A stretch of 64,000 nucleotides of DNA from Thioalkalivibrio sp. XN279 (GCF_011089885.1 NZ_JAANBD010000027.1:62001-126000), one strand, 5' to 3'. Shown: positions 38,978 to 52,034, counted from the first letter of the stretch. Numbers and translations are program-made. The notes: generated by a model not told the origin, from the sequence alone.

Positions 38978-39910
38978 ATGCCCGGCGAGCAGGCCGCCGC
39001 GGACCTCGAGCAACTGCGCCAGGCACTGCAACTGCTCGAAGGTGTCATCCTGGGCAAGGAAAACCAGTTGCGGCTGTGCATCTCCTGCCTGCTGGCGGGG
39101 GGCCACCTTTTGATCGAGGACGTGCCCGGCGTAGGCAAGACCACCCTCGCGCACGGCCTGGCGCATGCCCTGGGCCTGTCCTGTCACCGCATCCAGTTCA
39201 CCAGCGACCTGCTCCCCGCGGACATCGTCGGCGTCTCCGTCTACCAGCGCGACAGCGGCCGTTTCAGCTTCCATCCGGGCCCGGTGTTCGCACAACTGGT
39301 GCTGGCCGACGAGGTCAACCGCGCCACGCCGAAGGCACAGAGCGCACTGCTCGAAGCCATGGAGGAACGCCAGGTCACGGTGGACGGCGTCAGCCACCCC
39401 CTGCCGGAACCCTTCTTCGTCGTCGCCACGCAGAACCCCGCGGAACAGGTGGGCACCTTTCCCTTGCCGGAGTCGCAGCTGGATCGTTTCCTCATGCGCA
39501 TTCGCCTTGGCTATCCCGAGCGGGCGCTGGAAAGGGAGTTGCTTCGCGGCGAAGACCGTCGTGCCTTGCTGCGCCGCCTGCCGGCCGCGGCAGCGCCGGC
39601 GGCGCTGCTGCGGCTGCGCGAAGAAGTGTCGCGCGTGCACGCCTCGGAAGCGCTGCTCGACTACGTGCAGGCGCTGGTGGCGTGGAGTCGCGAGCATCCG
39701 GGCTACGGCGCCGGGCTCTCGCCGCGCGCCGCCATCGCCCTGTTGCGCGCCGCCCGCGCCTGGGCGCTGCTCGACGGCCGCCACGCCGTCATCCCGGAAG
39801 ACGTCCAGGCCGTCACCCCGGCCGTGGTCGGCCATCGCTTGCGCACCGAGGGCGAATCGACGGGCGACGATCCCGGGGAACGCCTTGTCGCAGCCGTCCC
39901 CATCCCCTGA
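38978..39910 (+). CDS. MoxR-family AAA+ ATPase
   Basis: A 310-residue chaperone-like ATPase. Walker A EDVPGVGKTTLAHGLA, the MoxR signature IQFTSDLLPADIVGVSVY, Walker B VLADEVNRATPKAQSALLEA and sensor ATQNPAEQVGTFPLPESQLD are present. It is grouped with a DUF58 protein and a TgpA-type transglutaminase, a widely conserved set in which MoxR is thought to act on its membrane or von Willebrand-like partners. A GTG at 38953 inside valS is an alternative start. Confidence 0.93.
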   Translation: MPGEQAAADLEQLRQALQLLEGVILGKENQLRLCISCLLAGGHLLIEDVPGVGKTTLAHGLAHALGLSCHRIQFTSDLLPADIVGVSVYQRDSGRFSFHPGPVFAQLVLADEVNRATPKAQSALLEAMEERQVTVDGVSHPLPEPFFVVATQNPAEQVGTFPLPESQLDRFLMRIRLGYPERALERELLRGEDRRALLRRLPAAAAPAALLRLREEVSRVHASEALLDYVQALVAWSREHPGYGAGLSPRAAIALLRAARAWALLDGRHAVIPEDVQAVTPAVVGHRLRTEGESTGDDPGERLVAAVPIP

Positions 39911-40922
39911 GACAGCGGCACCGGCGGCCCGCGCCGCCGGCAGCCGCGTGCGCAACCGCCTCGCGCGCCTGGCGGCGAACTGGGCGCGGCGGCGGCAGGG
40001 TCCCGACCCCGACCCGGTAAGCCTGCATCGCCAGCGCATCTACATCCTGCCCACGGCGCTGGGCGCAGGCTATGGCCTCAGCCTGTTCGGCATGTTGCTG
40101 GCGTCGATGAACTACAACAACAGCATGGGCTTCATGCTGACGTTCCTGCTCGCCGGGCTCGGCCTGGTGACCATGCACTGGTGCCACCAGAATCTCAGCG
40201 GCCTGGTGGCGCGCGGCCTGCATCTGCGCCCGGCCTTCGCCGGCAGCCCCGCCCGCCTCGAAATGACGCTGGAAAATACCGGCTCCGGGCCCCGCCACGA
40301 TCTCGAGAGTGAATGTGCAGGGGCGCGTTCGGCCGCGCTCGACCTGGCGCCCCTGCGCACTGGCGAGGTGCACATCGAGCTGCCCACCACGCGGCGCGGG
40401 CGGCTGCGGGTCGAGCGCATCCGGGTCAGCACCGCATTCCCCTTCGGCCTGTTCCGCGCCTGGGCGTGGATTCATCCCGAGTGCCAGACCGTGGTTTATC
40501 CGGTACCGGCCCGCCATGCGCCAGCGCCTCCCAGCGGTGGTCCGGAAGACGCCGAGGGCCGCTGGAACGAACACCAGGGCGAGGACGACTTTGCCGGGCT
40601 GCGCGCGTTCCGCAGCGGCGACTCGCCGCGCCGCATCGCCTGGAAGGCGGCTGCACGGGGCGGTGAACTGCCGGTGAAGCAATTTGCCGGCAGCGCCCGC
40701 GGCAGCGCGTGGCTGGACTGGCACAGCCTGCCGCCGCTGAGCGACGAGGAGCGGCTGTCGGTGCTGTGCCGCTGGGTGCTGGATGCGCATGCGGGCGGCG
40801 GGGCTTTCGGGCTGCGCCTCCCGGGCACGGTCATCGCGCCGGCGATCGGGCCGGCCCATCGCCATCGCTGTCTCGCCGCGCTGGCACTCTACCCCGGCGG
40901 CGCGGGCCCGGCGGATGGCTGA
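39885..40922 (+). CDS. DUF58 domain membrane protein
   Basis: About 345 residues if it starts at TTG 39885 (GGGGAA upstream), overlapping the MoxR gene by 26 bp. After a basic Ala/Arg-rich N-terminus there are two membrane helices (about residues 55-100, with YGLSLFGMLLASMNYNNSMG). The C-terminal DUF58 domain has DDFAGLRAFRSGDSPRRIAW followed by KAAARGGELPVKQF. The exact start is uncertain; a GTG about 60 bp further downstream is possible. Function unknown beyond the MoxR/TgpA linkage. Confidence 0.85.
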   Translation: MSQPSPSPETAAPAARAAGSRVRNRLARLAANWARRRQGPDPDPVSLHRQRIYILPTALGAGYGLSLFGMLLASMNYNNSMGFMLTFLLAGLGLVTMHWCHQNLSGLVARGLHLRPAFAGSPARLEMTLENTGSGPRHDLESECAGARSAALDLAPLRTGEVHIELPTTRRGRLRVERIRVSTAFPFGLFRAWAWIHPECQTVVYPVPARHAPAPPSGGPEDAEGRWNEHQGEDDFAGLRAFRSGDSPRRIAWKAAARGGELPVKQFAGSARGSAWLDWHSLPPLSDEERLSVLCRWVLDAHAGGGAFGLRLPGTVIAPAIGPAHRHRCLAALALYPGGAGPADG

Positions 40923-42870
40923 TCCCACGGCGCTGCGTCTCGGCTGGATGCTCGCTGCGCTGGCGCTGGCGCTGGCGCCCGCGGTACCCCGGCTGCCGCC
41001 ATGGATCACGCTGGTGTTCGTCGCTGCCGCGGCGTGGCGCCTGGCGATGCAGCGGCATGGCTGGCGCCTGCCGCCGTCGTGGCTGCGCCTCGCCCTCGCC
41101 GGCGCCTGCGTCGTCGGCGTGCTGTTCACCTATCGCACCCTGAACGGGCTCGAGGCGGGCGGCGCGCTGCTGGTCGTGATGGGCGCGATGAAGCTGCTCG
41201 AGACCCGCAGTCGCCGCGACATCCAGGTGCTCGCCTTCATCGGCTATTTCATCGTCATGATGCAGCTGCTCTACGACCAGCCCATCTGGAGCCTGCCGTG
41301 GCTGGCGCTCGGCGTCGCGGTCATCACGCTGGCGTTGTTGCAGGGCGTGCGCGTGGGCGCGCCGCTGCCCTGGCGCACCGCGAGCGCCATGGTGCTGCGC
41401 ATGCTGGCCTTCGCGGTCCCGGTGGCGCTGGTGCTGTTCCTGCTGTTCCCGCGCGTCCCCGGGCCGTTCTGGGCGCTGCCCTCGCGCGGCGATGCGGGGG
41501 TTTCTGGCCTGTCCGACGAGATGTCGCCTGGCACGATCTCGAACCTGATCCAGTCGGACGAAGTCGCGTTCCGGGCCAGCTTCGACGGGCCGCTGCCACC
41601 ACCGTCCCAGCGTTACTGGCGCGGCCCGGTGTTGGAGCGTTTCGACGGCTGGACCTGGTCGGACCTGGAGCGGCTGCCACGCCTCAGCCAGCAGGTGGAA
41701 CTGCGTGGCGCCTCGTACCGCTACCGCATCACGCTCGAGCCGCACGGCCGGGCCTGGCTGCTGGGCATGGACTTCCCGGGTGACTGGGCGGACAGCGACG
41801 CATTCCTCACGCACGAGTTCCAGCTGGTGTCGCGGCGGCCGGTGGACAGCGTGAAGGCCATCGACGTCGAATCCTGGCCGGACGCCCTGGTGGAACCTGA
41901 GCTCAAGCCGCTGGCCCGCTTCCGCGGCCTGCAATTGCCGCAGGACCGAAATCCACGCACAGCGGAAATGGCGCAGTCGCTGCGGGCGTCGGCAGGATCG
42001 GACCAGGCATTCGTGGACGCGGTGCTGGCGCATTTCCGCAACGAGCCCTTCGTCTACACCTTGCAGCCGCCTGCGCTCACCTCGACGCACCCGGTGGACG
42101 AGTTCCTGTTTCGCACCCGGCGGGGCTTCTGCGAACACTACGCCTCGGCGTTCACCATGATGGCCCGCGCCGCAGGCATTCCGGCCCGCGTCGTGACCGG
42201 CTACCAGGGGGGCGAGATCAACCCTATCGGCGGGCGCCTGGTGGTGCGCCAGTCGGATGCCCACGCCTGGTCCGAGGTCTGGCTGGAGGGCCGCGGCTGG
42301 GTGCGCGTCGACCCAACCGGCGCCATCGCCCCGGAGCGCGTCGAGCAGGGGCTGGGCGAAGCCCTGCCGGCGGGCGAACGGGTCCCAGGCGCTGCCTTGC
42401 GCGAGCTGTACGGCGTGCGGACTTTGAGCCAGGGCTGGGACGCGCTGAACAGCATGTGGACTGACTGGGTGCTGGGCTACGGCCCGGAGCGGCAGCTCGC
42501 GCTGCTGGCGCGGCTCGGCCTGCCCAACGCGGACTGGCGTGCCCTGGTGGTCGGCCTGGTGGTGCTGGTCGCCCTCATCATGGGCAGCCTGACGCTGTGG
42601 CTGGCCTGGCGGCTGCGACCGCCGCCGGAACCCGAGGTGGTGCGTCTCTACCGCGAGTTCTGCCGCCGCATGGCGAAGGCGAGCCTGGAGCGCCGGCCGC
42701 AGGAAGGCCCGCAAGACTTCGCCGCGCGCATCGCCGCCCAGCGCCCCGCGCTGGCGCCGGCCGCAGAGCGCATCACGCGCCTCTACCTGGCCTTGCGTTA
42801 CGAGCCGCGCGGCGGCGACGAGGCGCTGCTGTCGTTGTTGCGGCTGGAGCTGCGGCGCCTGCGCACCTGA
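40915..42870 (+). CDS. tgpA: TgpA-type transglutaminase-like membrane protein
   Basis: A 651-residue protein. About six N-terminal membrane helices (residues 8-185) are followed by a periplasmic transglutaminase-like domain whose Cys-His-Asp triad is visible: RRGFCEHYASAF, SDAHAWSEVWLEG and VDPTGAIAP. A further helix near 545-565 and a cytoplasmic DUF4129-like end follow. In Pseudomonas the homologue TgpA is essential. The start overlaps the DUF58 stop by 8 bp. It converges on prfC. Confidence 0.93.
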   Translation: MADPTALRLGWMLAALALALAPAVPRLPPWITLVFVAAAAWRLAMQRHGWRLPPSWLRLALAGACVVGVLFTYRTLNGLEAGGALLVVMGAMKLLETRSRRDIQVLAFIGYFIVMMQLLYDQPIWSLPWLALGVAVITLALLQGVRVGAPLPWRTASAMVLRMLAFAVPVALVLFLLFPRVPGPFWALPSRGDAGVSGLSDEMSPGTISNLIQSDEVAFRASFDGPLPPPSQRYWRGPVLERFDGWTWSDLERLPRLSQQVELRGASYRYRITLEPHGRAWLLGMDFPGDWADSDAFLTHEFQLVSRRPVDSVKAIDVESWPDALVEPELKPLARFRGLQLPQDRNPRTAEMAQSLRASAGSDQAFVDAVLAHFRNEPFVYTLQPPALTSTHPVDEFLFRTRRGFCEHYASAFTMMARAAGIPARVVTGYQGGEINPIGGRLVVRQSDAHAWSEVWLEGRGWVRVDPTGAIAPERVEQGLGEALPAGERVPGAALRELYGVRTLSQGWDALNSMWTDWVLGYGPERQLALLARLGLPNADWRALVVGLVVLVALIMGSLTLWLAWRLRPPPEPEVVRLYREFCRRMAKASLERRPQEGPQDFAARIAAQRPALAPAAERITRLYLALRYEPRGGDEALLSLLRLELRRLRT

Positions 42871-42900
42871 GGCCAGGGACGGCGCGGGTGACGGCCCCCG

Positions 42901-44490
<1,590 letters not shown>

Positions 44491-44554
44491 GTGACAGTTG
44501 CGGCCGTCCGGCCGCCGGGGTTGACAGGGCGCGGCATTCTAGCAGGAAGCGCCC

Positions 44555-45019
44555 TCAGGGCGTGCGCGCCAGCACCAGCGCATCCTCGCGCCCGTCACCG
44601 CTGCGGTAATAGCGCGGGCGCACGCCGATACGCCGGAACCCGTTGCGCAGGTACAGCTCTATGGCCCGCTTGTTGGAGGGGCGGACCTCGAGGTAAATCA
44701 CGCGTGCCTTCTGCGCCTGCGCCGTTTCCAGCACGTGCTCCAGCATGAAGCGTCCCAGGCCCTGCCCCTGGGCCTGCGGATCGAGACACAGGTTGAGGAG
44801 ATGCGCCTCGTCGGCGGCCATGGACACGATGGTGTAGCCGAGCACGCGGCCGTCCTGCTCCACCACGTCGCACTCGTAGGGCACCCGCAGGCAATCGATG
44901 AAAATCCCGCGCGACCAAGGATAGACGTAGGCCCGCTGCTCGATGTCCCAGACCGCCTCGAGGTCGGCCTCGGTCATCCGGCGCATGCGCGGCACCGCCG
45001 GCTCGACGGCCGCGCTCAT
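44555..45019 (-). CDS. rimI: Ribosomal protein S18 alanine N-acetyltransferase RimI
   Basis: GNAT enzyme that acetylates the N-terminus of S18. It has 154 residues. MTEADLEAVWDIEQRAY, acetyl-CoA-binding motif QAQGQGLGRFMLEHVLE and YLEVRPSNKRAIELYLRNGF, ending in RPRYYRSGDGREDALVL, match RimI closely. The ATG overlaps the uracil-DNA glycosylase stop by 4 bp (ATGA). Confidence 0.95.
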   Translation of the reverse strand: MSAAVEPAVPRMRRMTEADLEAVWDIEQRAYVYPWSRGIFIDCLRVPYECDVVEQDGRVLGYTIVSMAADEAHLLNLCLDPQAQGQGLGRFMLEHVLETAQAQKARVIYLEVRPSNKRAIELYLRNGFRRIGVRPRYYRSGDGREDALVLARTP

Positions 45020-45735
45020 GCCCCCTCCGCCGCCGCCATGGCCAGCACCAGGTCCCGCCAGGCCTCTGCCTTCGCCTCGGGGCGGCGCAGCAGGTAGGCG
45101 GGGTGCCAGGTCACCACCAGCGGCGTGCCGGAGGGCTCGTGACGATGGATCTTGCCGCGCAAGCGTCCGACCGGCGCATCGGTTTGCAGCAGCCGCTGTG
45201 CGGCGACACGACCCACGGCCAGGATGATTTTCGGTCGCAGCAAGGCGATCTGCCGGTCAAGGTAGGGCGCGCAGCACGCAGCCTCCTCGGGCTGCGGATC
45301 ACGGTTTTCCGGCGGTCGGCACTTCACCACGTTGGCGATATAGACCTGGCTGCGCGCATGTCCCGCGGCGGCCAGCATGGCGTCCAGCAGCTTGCCCGCC
45401 CGGCCGACAAAAGGCTCGCCGCGGCGATCCTCTTCGGCGCCGGGGGCCTCGCCGATCACCAGCCACTCGGCCTTGCGGTTGCCGACACCGAATACCGTCC
45501 GGCTGCGCCCGGCATGCAGCGGGCACAGGACGCAGGCGCTGACCCGGGCTTCGAGCGCGTCCCACTCCAGGCTCCCGACCTCAGCATCGGACCCGGCGTC
45601 CTCGGCCGCCGGCGCCCGTGTCGCGGGCGTCGTGTCCCGCAGTTCCGGGGGCGCACCCGGCAGGACGCTGCCCGGCCGCCGTGCCCAGGCCGGGAACCCC
45701 ATGGCATGCAGGCAGGCGATGCGGCGCGGGTCCAC
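45016..45735 (-). CDS. Family 4-type uracil-DNA glycosylase
   Basis: Removes uracil from DNA; the family carries a [4Fe-4S] cluster. The GTG at 45735 gives 239 residues starting (M)DPRRIACLHAMGFPAWARR, as in close family members, and begins 1 bp after pssA; an upstream ATG at 45765 would overlap pssA. Motifs are GEAPGAEEDRRGEPFVGRAG, ANVVKCRPPENRDP and HPAYLLRRP. Cysteine candidates for the cluster lie in SACVLCPLHAG and EEAACCAPYL. Confidence 0.92.
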   Translation of the reverse strand: MDPRRIACLHAMGFPAWARRPGSVLPGAPPELRDTTPATRAPAAEDAGSDAEVGSLEWDALEARVSACVLCPLHAGRSRTVFGVGNRKAEWLVIGEAPGAEEDRRGEPFVGRAGKLLDAMLAAAGHARSQVYIANVVKCRPPENRDPQPEEAACCAPYLDRQIALLRPKIILAVGRVAAQRLLQTDAPVGRLRGKIHRHEPSGTPLVVTWHPAYLLRRPEAKAEAWRDLVLAMAAAEGA

Positions 45736-45736
45736 C

Positions 45737-46531
45737 TCAGTCCGACTCCGGCCCCTCGGCATCACTCGCCTCCTGCCGCGCCAGCCGGCGGCGCCGGCGC
45801 CGGCTCCAGCGCCATGCGGCGAGCGCGGGCGCCGACAGGGCGTAGCCGAGGAAGAGCAGGAACAGCACCGTGGGCGGATTGAGGCTGATGAGAATGAAAA
45901 TGGCCGGTATGAGCAGGGCGTAGCCGAAGGGGATGCGTCCGCCGAGGTTGAAGTCCTTGCCGCTGTAGAAGGCGAAACGGCTCACCATCAGCCCGCCGGC
46001 CCCGGCCGTAATCACCAGCGCGACGATCATCGTGAAGGCACCCGAGGCTTCCAGCACGGTGCTCAGCCATACCAGGCCGGCCACCAGCGCCGCCGCGGAC
46101 GGGCTCGGCAGACCTTCGAAATAGCGCTTGTCTGCGCTGCCGGAGCGGGAGTTGAAGCGCGCCAGGCGCATCGCTGCCGCCACGGCAAAGAAGAAAGCCA
46201 CCAGCCAGCCCAGCTTGCCCCACAGCCAGCCGAGTTCCTGCAGCTGCCGCGCGCCCCAGGAATAGAACACCAGGGCCGGCGCCAGGCCGAAGGACACCAT
46301 GTCGGCGAGGCTGTCGTACTGCTTGCCGAACTCGCTCTCGGTGCTGGTCATGCGCGCTACCCGCCCGTCCATACCGTCCAGCGCGCCGGCGATGTAGATG
46401 GCGATCGCGGCGGTGACGAAATTGCCGTCCATGGCCGTGACCACGGCGGCGAAGCCGGCGAACAGGGCGCCGGTGGTGATCAGGTTGGGCAGGATGTAGA
46501 TGCCCTTGCGTGGCGGGCGGGAGTCGTCCAT
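45737..46531 (-). CDS. pssA: CDP-diacylglycerol-serine O-phosphatidyltransferase
   Basis: Makes phosphatidylserine, the precursor of phosphatidylethanolamine. It has 264 residues from the ATG at 46531, with about eight membrane helices. The CDP-alcohol phosphotransferase motif is visible as [18 protein letters not shown] followed by KQYDSLAD. It is 61 bp downstream of the IlvC-like gene; the order ilvC-pssA also occurs in Pseudomonas, where ilvIH lie upstream. Confidence 0.94.
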   Translation of the reverse strand: MDDSRPPRKGIYILPNLITTGALFAGFAAVVTAMDGNFVTAAIAIYIAGALDGMDGRVARMTSTESEFGKQYDSLADMVSFGLAPALVFYSWGARQLQELGWLWGKLGWLVAFFFAVAAAMRLARFNSRSGSADKRYFEGLPSPSAAALVAGLVWLSTVLEASGAFTMIVALVITAGAGGLMVSRFAFYSGKDFNLGGRIPFGYALLIPAIFILISLNPPTVLFLLFLGYALSAPALAAWRWSRRRRRRLARQEASDAEGPESD

Positions 46532-46592
46532 GGGATGTCGCGGGCTGTATGGACCCGACATTTACTCATTTCGAGCCCCGGATTTCCAGCGC

Positions 46593-47591
46593 TCAGCCCT
46601 GCTCCAGCCAGGGCATGAGCGCGCGCAGGCGCGCCCCGACCGCCTCGATCGGGTGTTCCTCGGCCGCTTTGCGCCATGCAGCCAGGGTCGGTGCGCCACG
46701 CGCCATCTCGGCGCCGAGCTCGGCGGCAAAGCGCCCGTCGCGAATCTCCGCCAGCATTTCGCGCATCGCCTGGCGACTCTGCGCGCCGATCACGCGCGGA
46801 CCGCGGCTGGCGTCGCCGTAGGCGGCGGTACTGGAGATGGAGCGCCGCATGCCGGCGATGCCGCGGCTCTGCACCAGGCCGGCGATGAGCTGCACCTCGT
46901 GCAGGCAGCAGAAATAAGCCAGTTCCTCCGGATAGCCGGCCTCAGTGAGGGTTTCGAAGGCGGCGGTGATGAGCTGGCCGAGCCCGCCGCACAGCACGGC
47001 CTGCTCGGCGAAGAGATCGGTCTCCGTCTCGGCGCTGAACGTGGTCTGGAACACCGCCGCGCGGGCATGCCCGTCGGCCGTGGCATAGGCGCCCGCCACG
47101 GCCGCGGCCTGCCCGCTGGCGTCCTGGTGCACCGCCAGCAATGCCGGCACGCCGCGCCCGAGTTCGTACTGGCGGCGCACCTGCTCGCCGATGCCCAGCG
47201 GCGCCACCATGACCACGTCGAGATCGGCGCGCGGCAGCAGCTTGCGGTAGTGGATGTTGTAACCGTGCGCGAACAGCAACGCGCTGCCCGGCCTGAGCGC
47301 GGGCGCCAGCGTTTCCGCGTACAGGCGCGGCTGGACCTCGTCGGGAACCAGCATGGCGCACACATCGCAGGCGCGCGCCGCGGCGGCGGGGTCCAGTACT
47401 TCCAGCCCCTCGCGGGCGCACTCGGCGCGGTGCGGCGAGGCGTCCCGCAAACCCACCACGACATCGATCCCGGAATCACGCAGGTTCAGCGCCTGGGCCC
47501 GGCCCTGGGCGCCGAAACCGAGCACCGCGACGCGGCGCCCGTCCAACGCCGCCGGGTCGAGCCTGTCAGGCGACAGCGGCGCCATGCTCAC
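46593..47591 (-). CDS. Ketol-acid reductoisomerase-like protein with lost catalytic residues
   Basis: A 332-residue protein aligning end to end with class I KARI (IlvC). The NADPH-binding Rossmann start ([20 protein letters not shown]) and the knotted C-terminal domain are recognisable. Using the Pseudomonas/Azotobacter enzyme numbering (+2 here), His109, Asp192, Glu196 and Glu232 are kept. The catalytic Lys130 is Leu132 (APLGIGEQ instead of APKxPGH), and the metal-site Glu226 is Cys228 (AYFCCLHE instead of AYFECLHE). Normal KARI chemistry is therefore unlikely. No ilvB/ilvH is nearby. The frame is uninterrupted and codon use looks normal, so it seems maintained, with an unknown role. Confidence 0.85.
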   Translation of the reverse strand: MSMAPLSPDRLDPAALDGRRVAVLGFGAQGRAQALNLRDSGIDVVVGLRDASPHRAECAREGLEVLDPAAAARACDVCAMLVPDEVQPRLYAETLAPALRPGSALLFAHGYNIHYRKLLPRADLDVVMVAPLGIGEQVRRQYELGRGVPALLAVHQDASGQAAAVAGAYATADGHARAAVFQTTFSAETETDLFAEQAVLCGGLGQLITAAFETLTEAGYPEELAYFCCLHEVQLIAGLVQSRGIAGMRRSISSTAAYGDASRGPRVIGAQSRQAMREMLAEIRDGRFAAELGAEMARGAPTLAAWRKAAEEHPIEAVGARLRALMPWLEQG

Positions 47592-47699
47592 CGGCCGCCC
47601 TGCGCCGAACTGTACCGGCAGCCGGGCCGGCCTTTAGAATGCAGCCTTCGTGGCCGGGCTGCCGGCCGCCGATCCGTACGTAACAGCAAAGGCATCCTG

Positions 47700-49430
47700 A
47701 TGCGCCTCTCCGAGTTCCCGCTCAACACTCTAAAGGAAGTCCCCGCCGGCGCGGAAATCGTCAGCCACCAGCTGATGCTGCGCGCGGGGCTGATCCGCCA
47801 GCTCGCCTCGGGCCTCTACACCTGGCTGCCGCTCGGCGTGCGGGTGCTGCGCAAGGTCGAGGCCATCGTGCGCGCGGAGATGAACCGCGCCGGCGCCCAG
47901 GAAATGCTCATGCCCATGGTGCAGCCGGCCGAGCTGTGGTGCGAATCGGGCCGCTGGGACCACTTTGGTCCCGAGCTGCTGCGGCTCAAGGACCGTCACC
48001 AGCGCGACTTCTGCCTCGGCCCGACCCATGAAGAGGTGATCACCGACCTGGCCCGGCGCGAGCTGAAAAGCTACAAGCAGCTGCCCATCAACTGGTACCA
48101 GATCCAGTCCAAGTTCCGTGACGAGATCCGCCCGCGCTTCGGCGTCATGCGCTCGCGCGAGTTCATCATGAAGGACGCGTACTCCTTCCACCTCGACGAG
48201 GCCTGTCTCGGGCGAACCTACGAAAAAATGTACGCAGCCTACGGTCGTGTCTGCGACCGGCTGGGCCTCGCCTACCGCGCGGTGGAAGCGGACACCGGCA
48301 GCATCGGCGGCAACCTGTCGCACGAGTTCCACGTGCTGGCGGAGTCGGGCGAGGATGCGATCGCGTTTTCCAACACCTCCGCTTATGCCGCCAATGTCGA
48401 GCTTGCACCCGCGCTGCCGCCGGCCGCGCCGCGCGCCGTCGCGACGCGGGAAATGGAGCGGATCGCCACACCGGGCGTGCGCACGATTGCCGAGCTGACC
48501 GCCTTCCTCGGCATCGGCCCCGAACAGTGCCTGAAGACGCTGATCGTCCAGGGCGAGGACGGCGGCGCGGTGGCACTGGTCATTCGCGGCGACCACGAAC
48601 TGAATGCCGTGAAGGCGGAAAAGCTGCCCGGCGTGGCGTCGCCGCTGCGCATGGCCACCCCCGAGGAGGTCCGCGCAGCTGCCGGATGCGAGCCGGGCTT
48701 CGTCGGGCCGGTCGGTCTTGCGCTGCAGGTCTACGCCGACCACGCCGCGCTCGCCGCGGCCGATTTCACCTGCGGCGCCAACGAGGCCGACACCCACCTG
48801 GCAGGCGTCAACTGGGGCCGCGACCTGGCGGAGCCGGCGGCCGCGGACATCCGCAACGTGGTCGCTGGCGACCCCAGCCCCGATGGCCAGGGCACGCTGG
48901 AGATCGCACGCGGCATCGAGGTCGGCCACGTGTTCCAGCTGGGCCGCAAGTACAGCGAGTCCATGGGCGCATTGGTGCTGGACGCCGACGGCCGCGAGCA
49001 GGCGATGTGCATGGGCTGCTACGGTATCGGCGTCACCCGGCTGGTGGCGGCCGCGATCGAGCAGCACTTCGACGAGCGTGGCATCGTCTGGCCGGAGACC
49101 ATCGCCCCCTTCCAGGTTGCGCTTGTGCCGATGAACCTGCACAAGAGCGAGGCCGTGCGCGCGGCGGTGGAACCGCTCTACGATGCGCTGCTGGCCGCCG
49201 GCGTGGAGGTCCTGCTGGACGACCGCGACGTGCGCCCGGGCGTGAAGTTCGCGGACATGGAACTGCTCGGCATCCCGCACCGCGTCGTGGTCGGCGAGCG
49301 CGGCCTCAACGAAGGCACGCTCGAATACCGCGCGCGCCGCAGCGAAGAGAACGAGGCGCTGCCCGTGCAGGGTGCCGTCGAGGCCCTCGTCGAGCGCGTG
49401 CGCCAGGGAATCGCCCGGCACACGCCATGA
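47700..49430 (+). CDS. proS: Prolyl-tRNA synthetase
   Basis: Bacterial-type class II synthetase for tRNA-Pro, with editing of alanine. It has 576 residues from the ATG at 47700. Motif 1 region [14 protein letters not shown], motif 2 [20 protein letters not shown] and motif 3 [18 protein letters not shown] are intact. The inserted YbaK-like editing domain lies at about residues 225-400. The lytic transglycosylase gene overlaps its stop by 4 bp. Confidence 0.97.
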   Translation: MRLSEFPLNTLKEVPAGAEIVSHQLMLRAGLIRQLASGLYTWLPLGVRVLRKVEAIVRAEMNRAGAQEMLMPMVQPAELWCESGRWDHFGPELLRLKDRHQRDFCLGPTHEEVITDLARRELKSYKQLPINWYQIQSKFRDEIRPRFGVMRSREFIMKDAYSFHLDEACLGRTYEKMYAAYGRVCDRLGLAYRAVEADTGSIGGNLSHEFHVLAESGEDAIAFSNTSAYAANVELAPALPPAAPRAVATREMERIATPGVRTIAELTAFLGIGPEQCLKTLIVQGEDGGAVALVIRGDHELNAVKAEKLPGVASPLRMATPEEVRAAAGCEPGFVGPVGLALQVYADHAALAAADFTCGANEADTHLAGVNWGRDLAEPAAADIRNVVAGDPSPDGQGTLEIARGIEVGHVFQLGRKYSESMGALVLDADGREQAMCMGCYGIGVTRLVAAAIEQHFDERGIVWPETIAPFQVALVPMNLHKSEAVRAAVEPLYDALLAAGVEVLLDDRDVRPGVKFADMELLGIPHRVVVGERGLNEGTLEYRARRSEENEALPVQGAVEALVERVRQGIARHTP

Positions 49431-49993
49431 GGCGGCTGCTCACGGCGCTGCTCCTGCTCGTCAGCGCGCCCGTGTGCGCGGACCGCGCCGAGGCGCCGGT
49501 CGACCCGGAGCTGCGCGATGCCCTGCGCAGCGCGGTGGAGATGGCCGACAGCTTCGCCGACCGTTTCGACGCCGAGGTCTGGCTCACCGACATGTCGGCG
49601 CGCCTGGCGCGCCAGGTGCCCGACGAGGACGAGCGCATGCTCATTCTCAGGCTGGTGCACCGCCATGCCGAGATGTTCGAGCTGCCGCCGGAGCTGGTCA
49701 TGGCCGTGATCGACGTGGAGAGCAATTTCGACCGCTACGCGATTTCCTACGCCGGCGCGCTCGGGCTGATGCAGGTCATGCCCTTCTGGCGCGAAGAGAT
49801 CGGGCGTCCCGACGACAACCTGCACGATATCGAGACCAACCTGCTCTACGGCTGCCGCATCCTGGCCTATTACCTCGAGAAGGAAAAAGGCGACCGGCGC
49901 GCGGCGCTGGCGCGCTACAACGGCAGCCGCGGCCAGCGCTGGTATCCGGACCGGGTCTTCGACCGGCTGAGCACGAAGTGGTATCGCTACTGA
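49427..49993 (+). CDS. Lytic murein transglycosylase (SLT domain)
   Basis: A 188-residue exported enzyme that cleaves the glycan strand with 1,6-anhydro product formation. A signal peptide ([15 protein letters not shown], about residues 4-18) is followed by a helical stretch and the SLT fold, with catalytic Glu in [14 protein letters not shown], then [30 protein letters not shown] and [16 protein letters not shown]. The ATG is within the proS stop (ATGA), so it depends on proS translation. Confidence 0.93.
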   Translation: MRRLLTALLLLVSAPVCADRAEAPVDPELRDALRSAVEMADSFADRFDAEVWLTDMSARLARQVPDEDERMLILRLVHRHAEMFELPPELVMAVIDVESNFDRYAISYAGALGLMQVMPFWREEIGRPDDNLHDIETNLLYGCRILAYYLEKEKGDRRAALARYNGSRGQRWYPDRVFDRLSTKWYRY

Positions 49994-50018
49994 CCCCGGC
50001 CGTCCCGGGGGCACGGGC

Positions 50019-50294
50019 TCACGCGGTGGCGAAGCCGGCGGGCAACGGCTGCGGCAACGCGACCGGCGCTACGCTGACGGCATCCACCCGGGCCGCGGGC
50101 GGCCCCTGGTGCAACCACGCGCACAAGGCCTCCACTGCGTCCTCGGCCCCCACGGCCAGGACTTCCACCGTGCCGTCGGGGAGGTTGCAGGCATACCCGC
50201 GCACGCCCAGTTCGCCGGCGCGCCGCGCGGTGCTGGCACGGAAGAACACGCCCTGGACAAGACCGGTGACGATGCAGCGCCGGGCGACCAGCAC
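50019..50294 (-). CDS. acyP: Acylphosphatase
   Basis: Small enzyme that hydrolyses acyl phosphates. The GTG at 50294, just after the DUF4398 stop, gives 91 residues, the family length. The catalytic loop and Arg are in GLVQGVFFRAST, and the Asn is in YACNLPDGTVEVLAVG. Any longer reading would run back through the DUF4398 gene and is not supported. Confidence 0.93.
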   Translation of the reverse strand: MLVARRCIVTGLVQGVFFRASTARRAGELGVRGYACNLPDGTVEVLAVGAEDAVEALCAWLHQGPPAARVDAVSVAPVALPQPLPAGFATA

Positions 50295-50301
50295 CCGCGC
50301 C

Positions 50302-50583
50302 TCAGTTCTCGTTGACCTGGGAAGCGCGCAAGGCCTCGGCGGCGCGGCGGCGCGCCTCGCGCGCATCGTGGCGCGCGCCCGAGTAAGCTCTGATCTGCAG
50401 CTTCTGTTCGGCGCTGCTGAGCAGCCGTTGAGCGTCGCTGAGGGCCCCGGGCGCATGCTCGCGGGCGCCGGCCTCCTCTGCCGCCTGGATGGCCTGGCGG
50501 GCGTCGCTCATTTCCTGGACCGGCGCGCCGGCGCATGCAGCCAGCAGCAGCAACGCGGCCACGGCCGTCAGGCGCGCCGCCAT
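50302..50583 (-). CDS. DUF4398 lipoprotein
   Basis: A 93-residue predicted lipoprotein from the ATG at 50583. The hydrophobic signal (TAVAALLLLAACAG) has a lipobox ending in Cys18. The mature part is helical with Ala/Arg/Glu repeats (QEMSDARQAIQAAEEAGARE, LLSSAEQKL), matching DUF4398. Function unknown; such proteins are found near OmpA-type envelope proteins. It is followed by acyP 7 bp downstream. A -35-like TTGACT lies in its upstream region (minus strand of about 50671-50676). Confidence 0.85.
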   Translation of the reverse strand: MAARLTAVAALLLLAACAGAPVQEMSDARQAIQAAEEAGAREHAPGALSDAQRLLSSAEQKLQIRAYSGARHDAREARRRAAEALRASQVNEN

Positions 50584-50680
50584 GCTCCTTGCGCCGGGGG
50601 CGTTGATCATAGGTGAAGCCACTCTCAAGCAACTGGCCGTGCGCAGAAACTAGCAGTCACCGCTTTGGCGAGTCAAGCTG

Positions 50681-50695
50681 TGGCAGAACGTGCCA
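50681..50695. promoter_or_regulatory. Palindrome TGGCA-N5-TGCCA upstream of arsC
   Basis: A perfect 5-bp inverted repeat with a 5-nt centre, 25 bp before the arsC ATG and about 100 bp before the divergent DUF4398 start. Its size fits a dimeric repressor or a LysR-type site. No regulator gene is adjacent. Confidence 0.4.
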
Positions 50696-50719
50696 GGGGC
50701 AAAAAACTGGAGTCAAATC

Positions 50720-52034
<1,315 letters not shown>

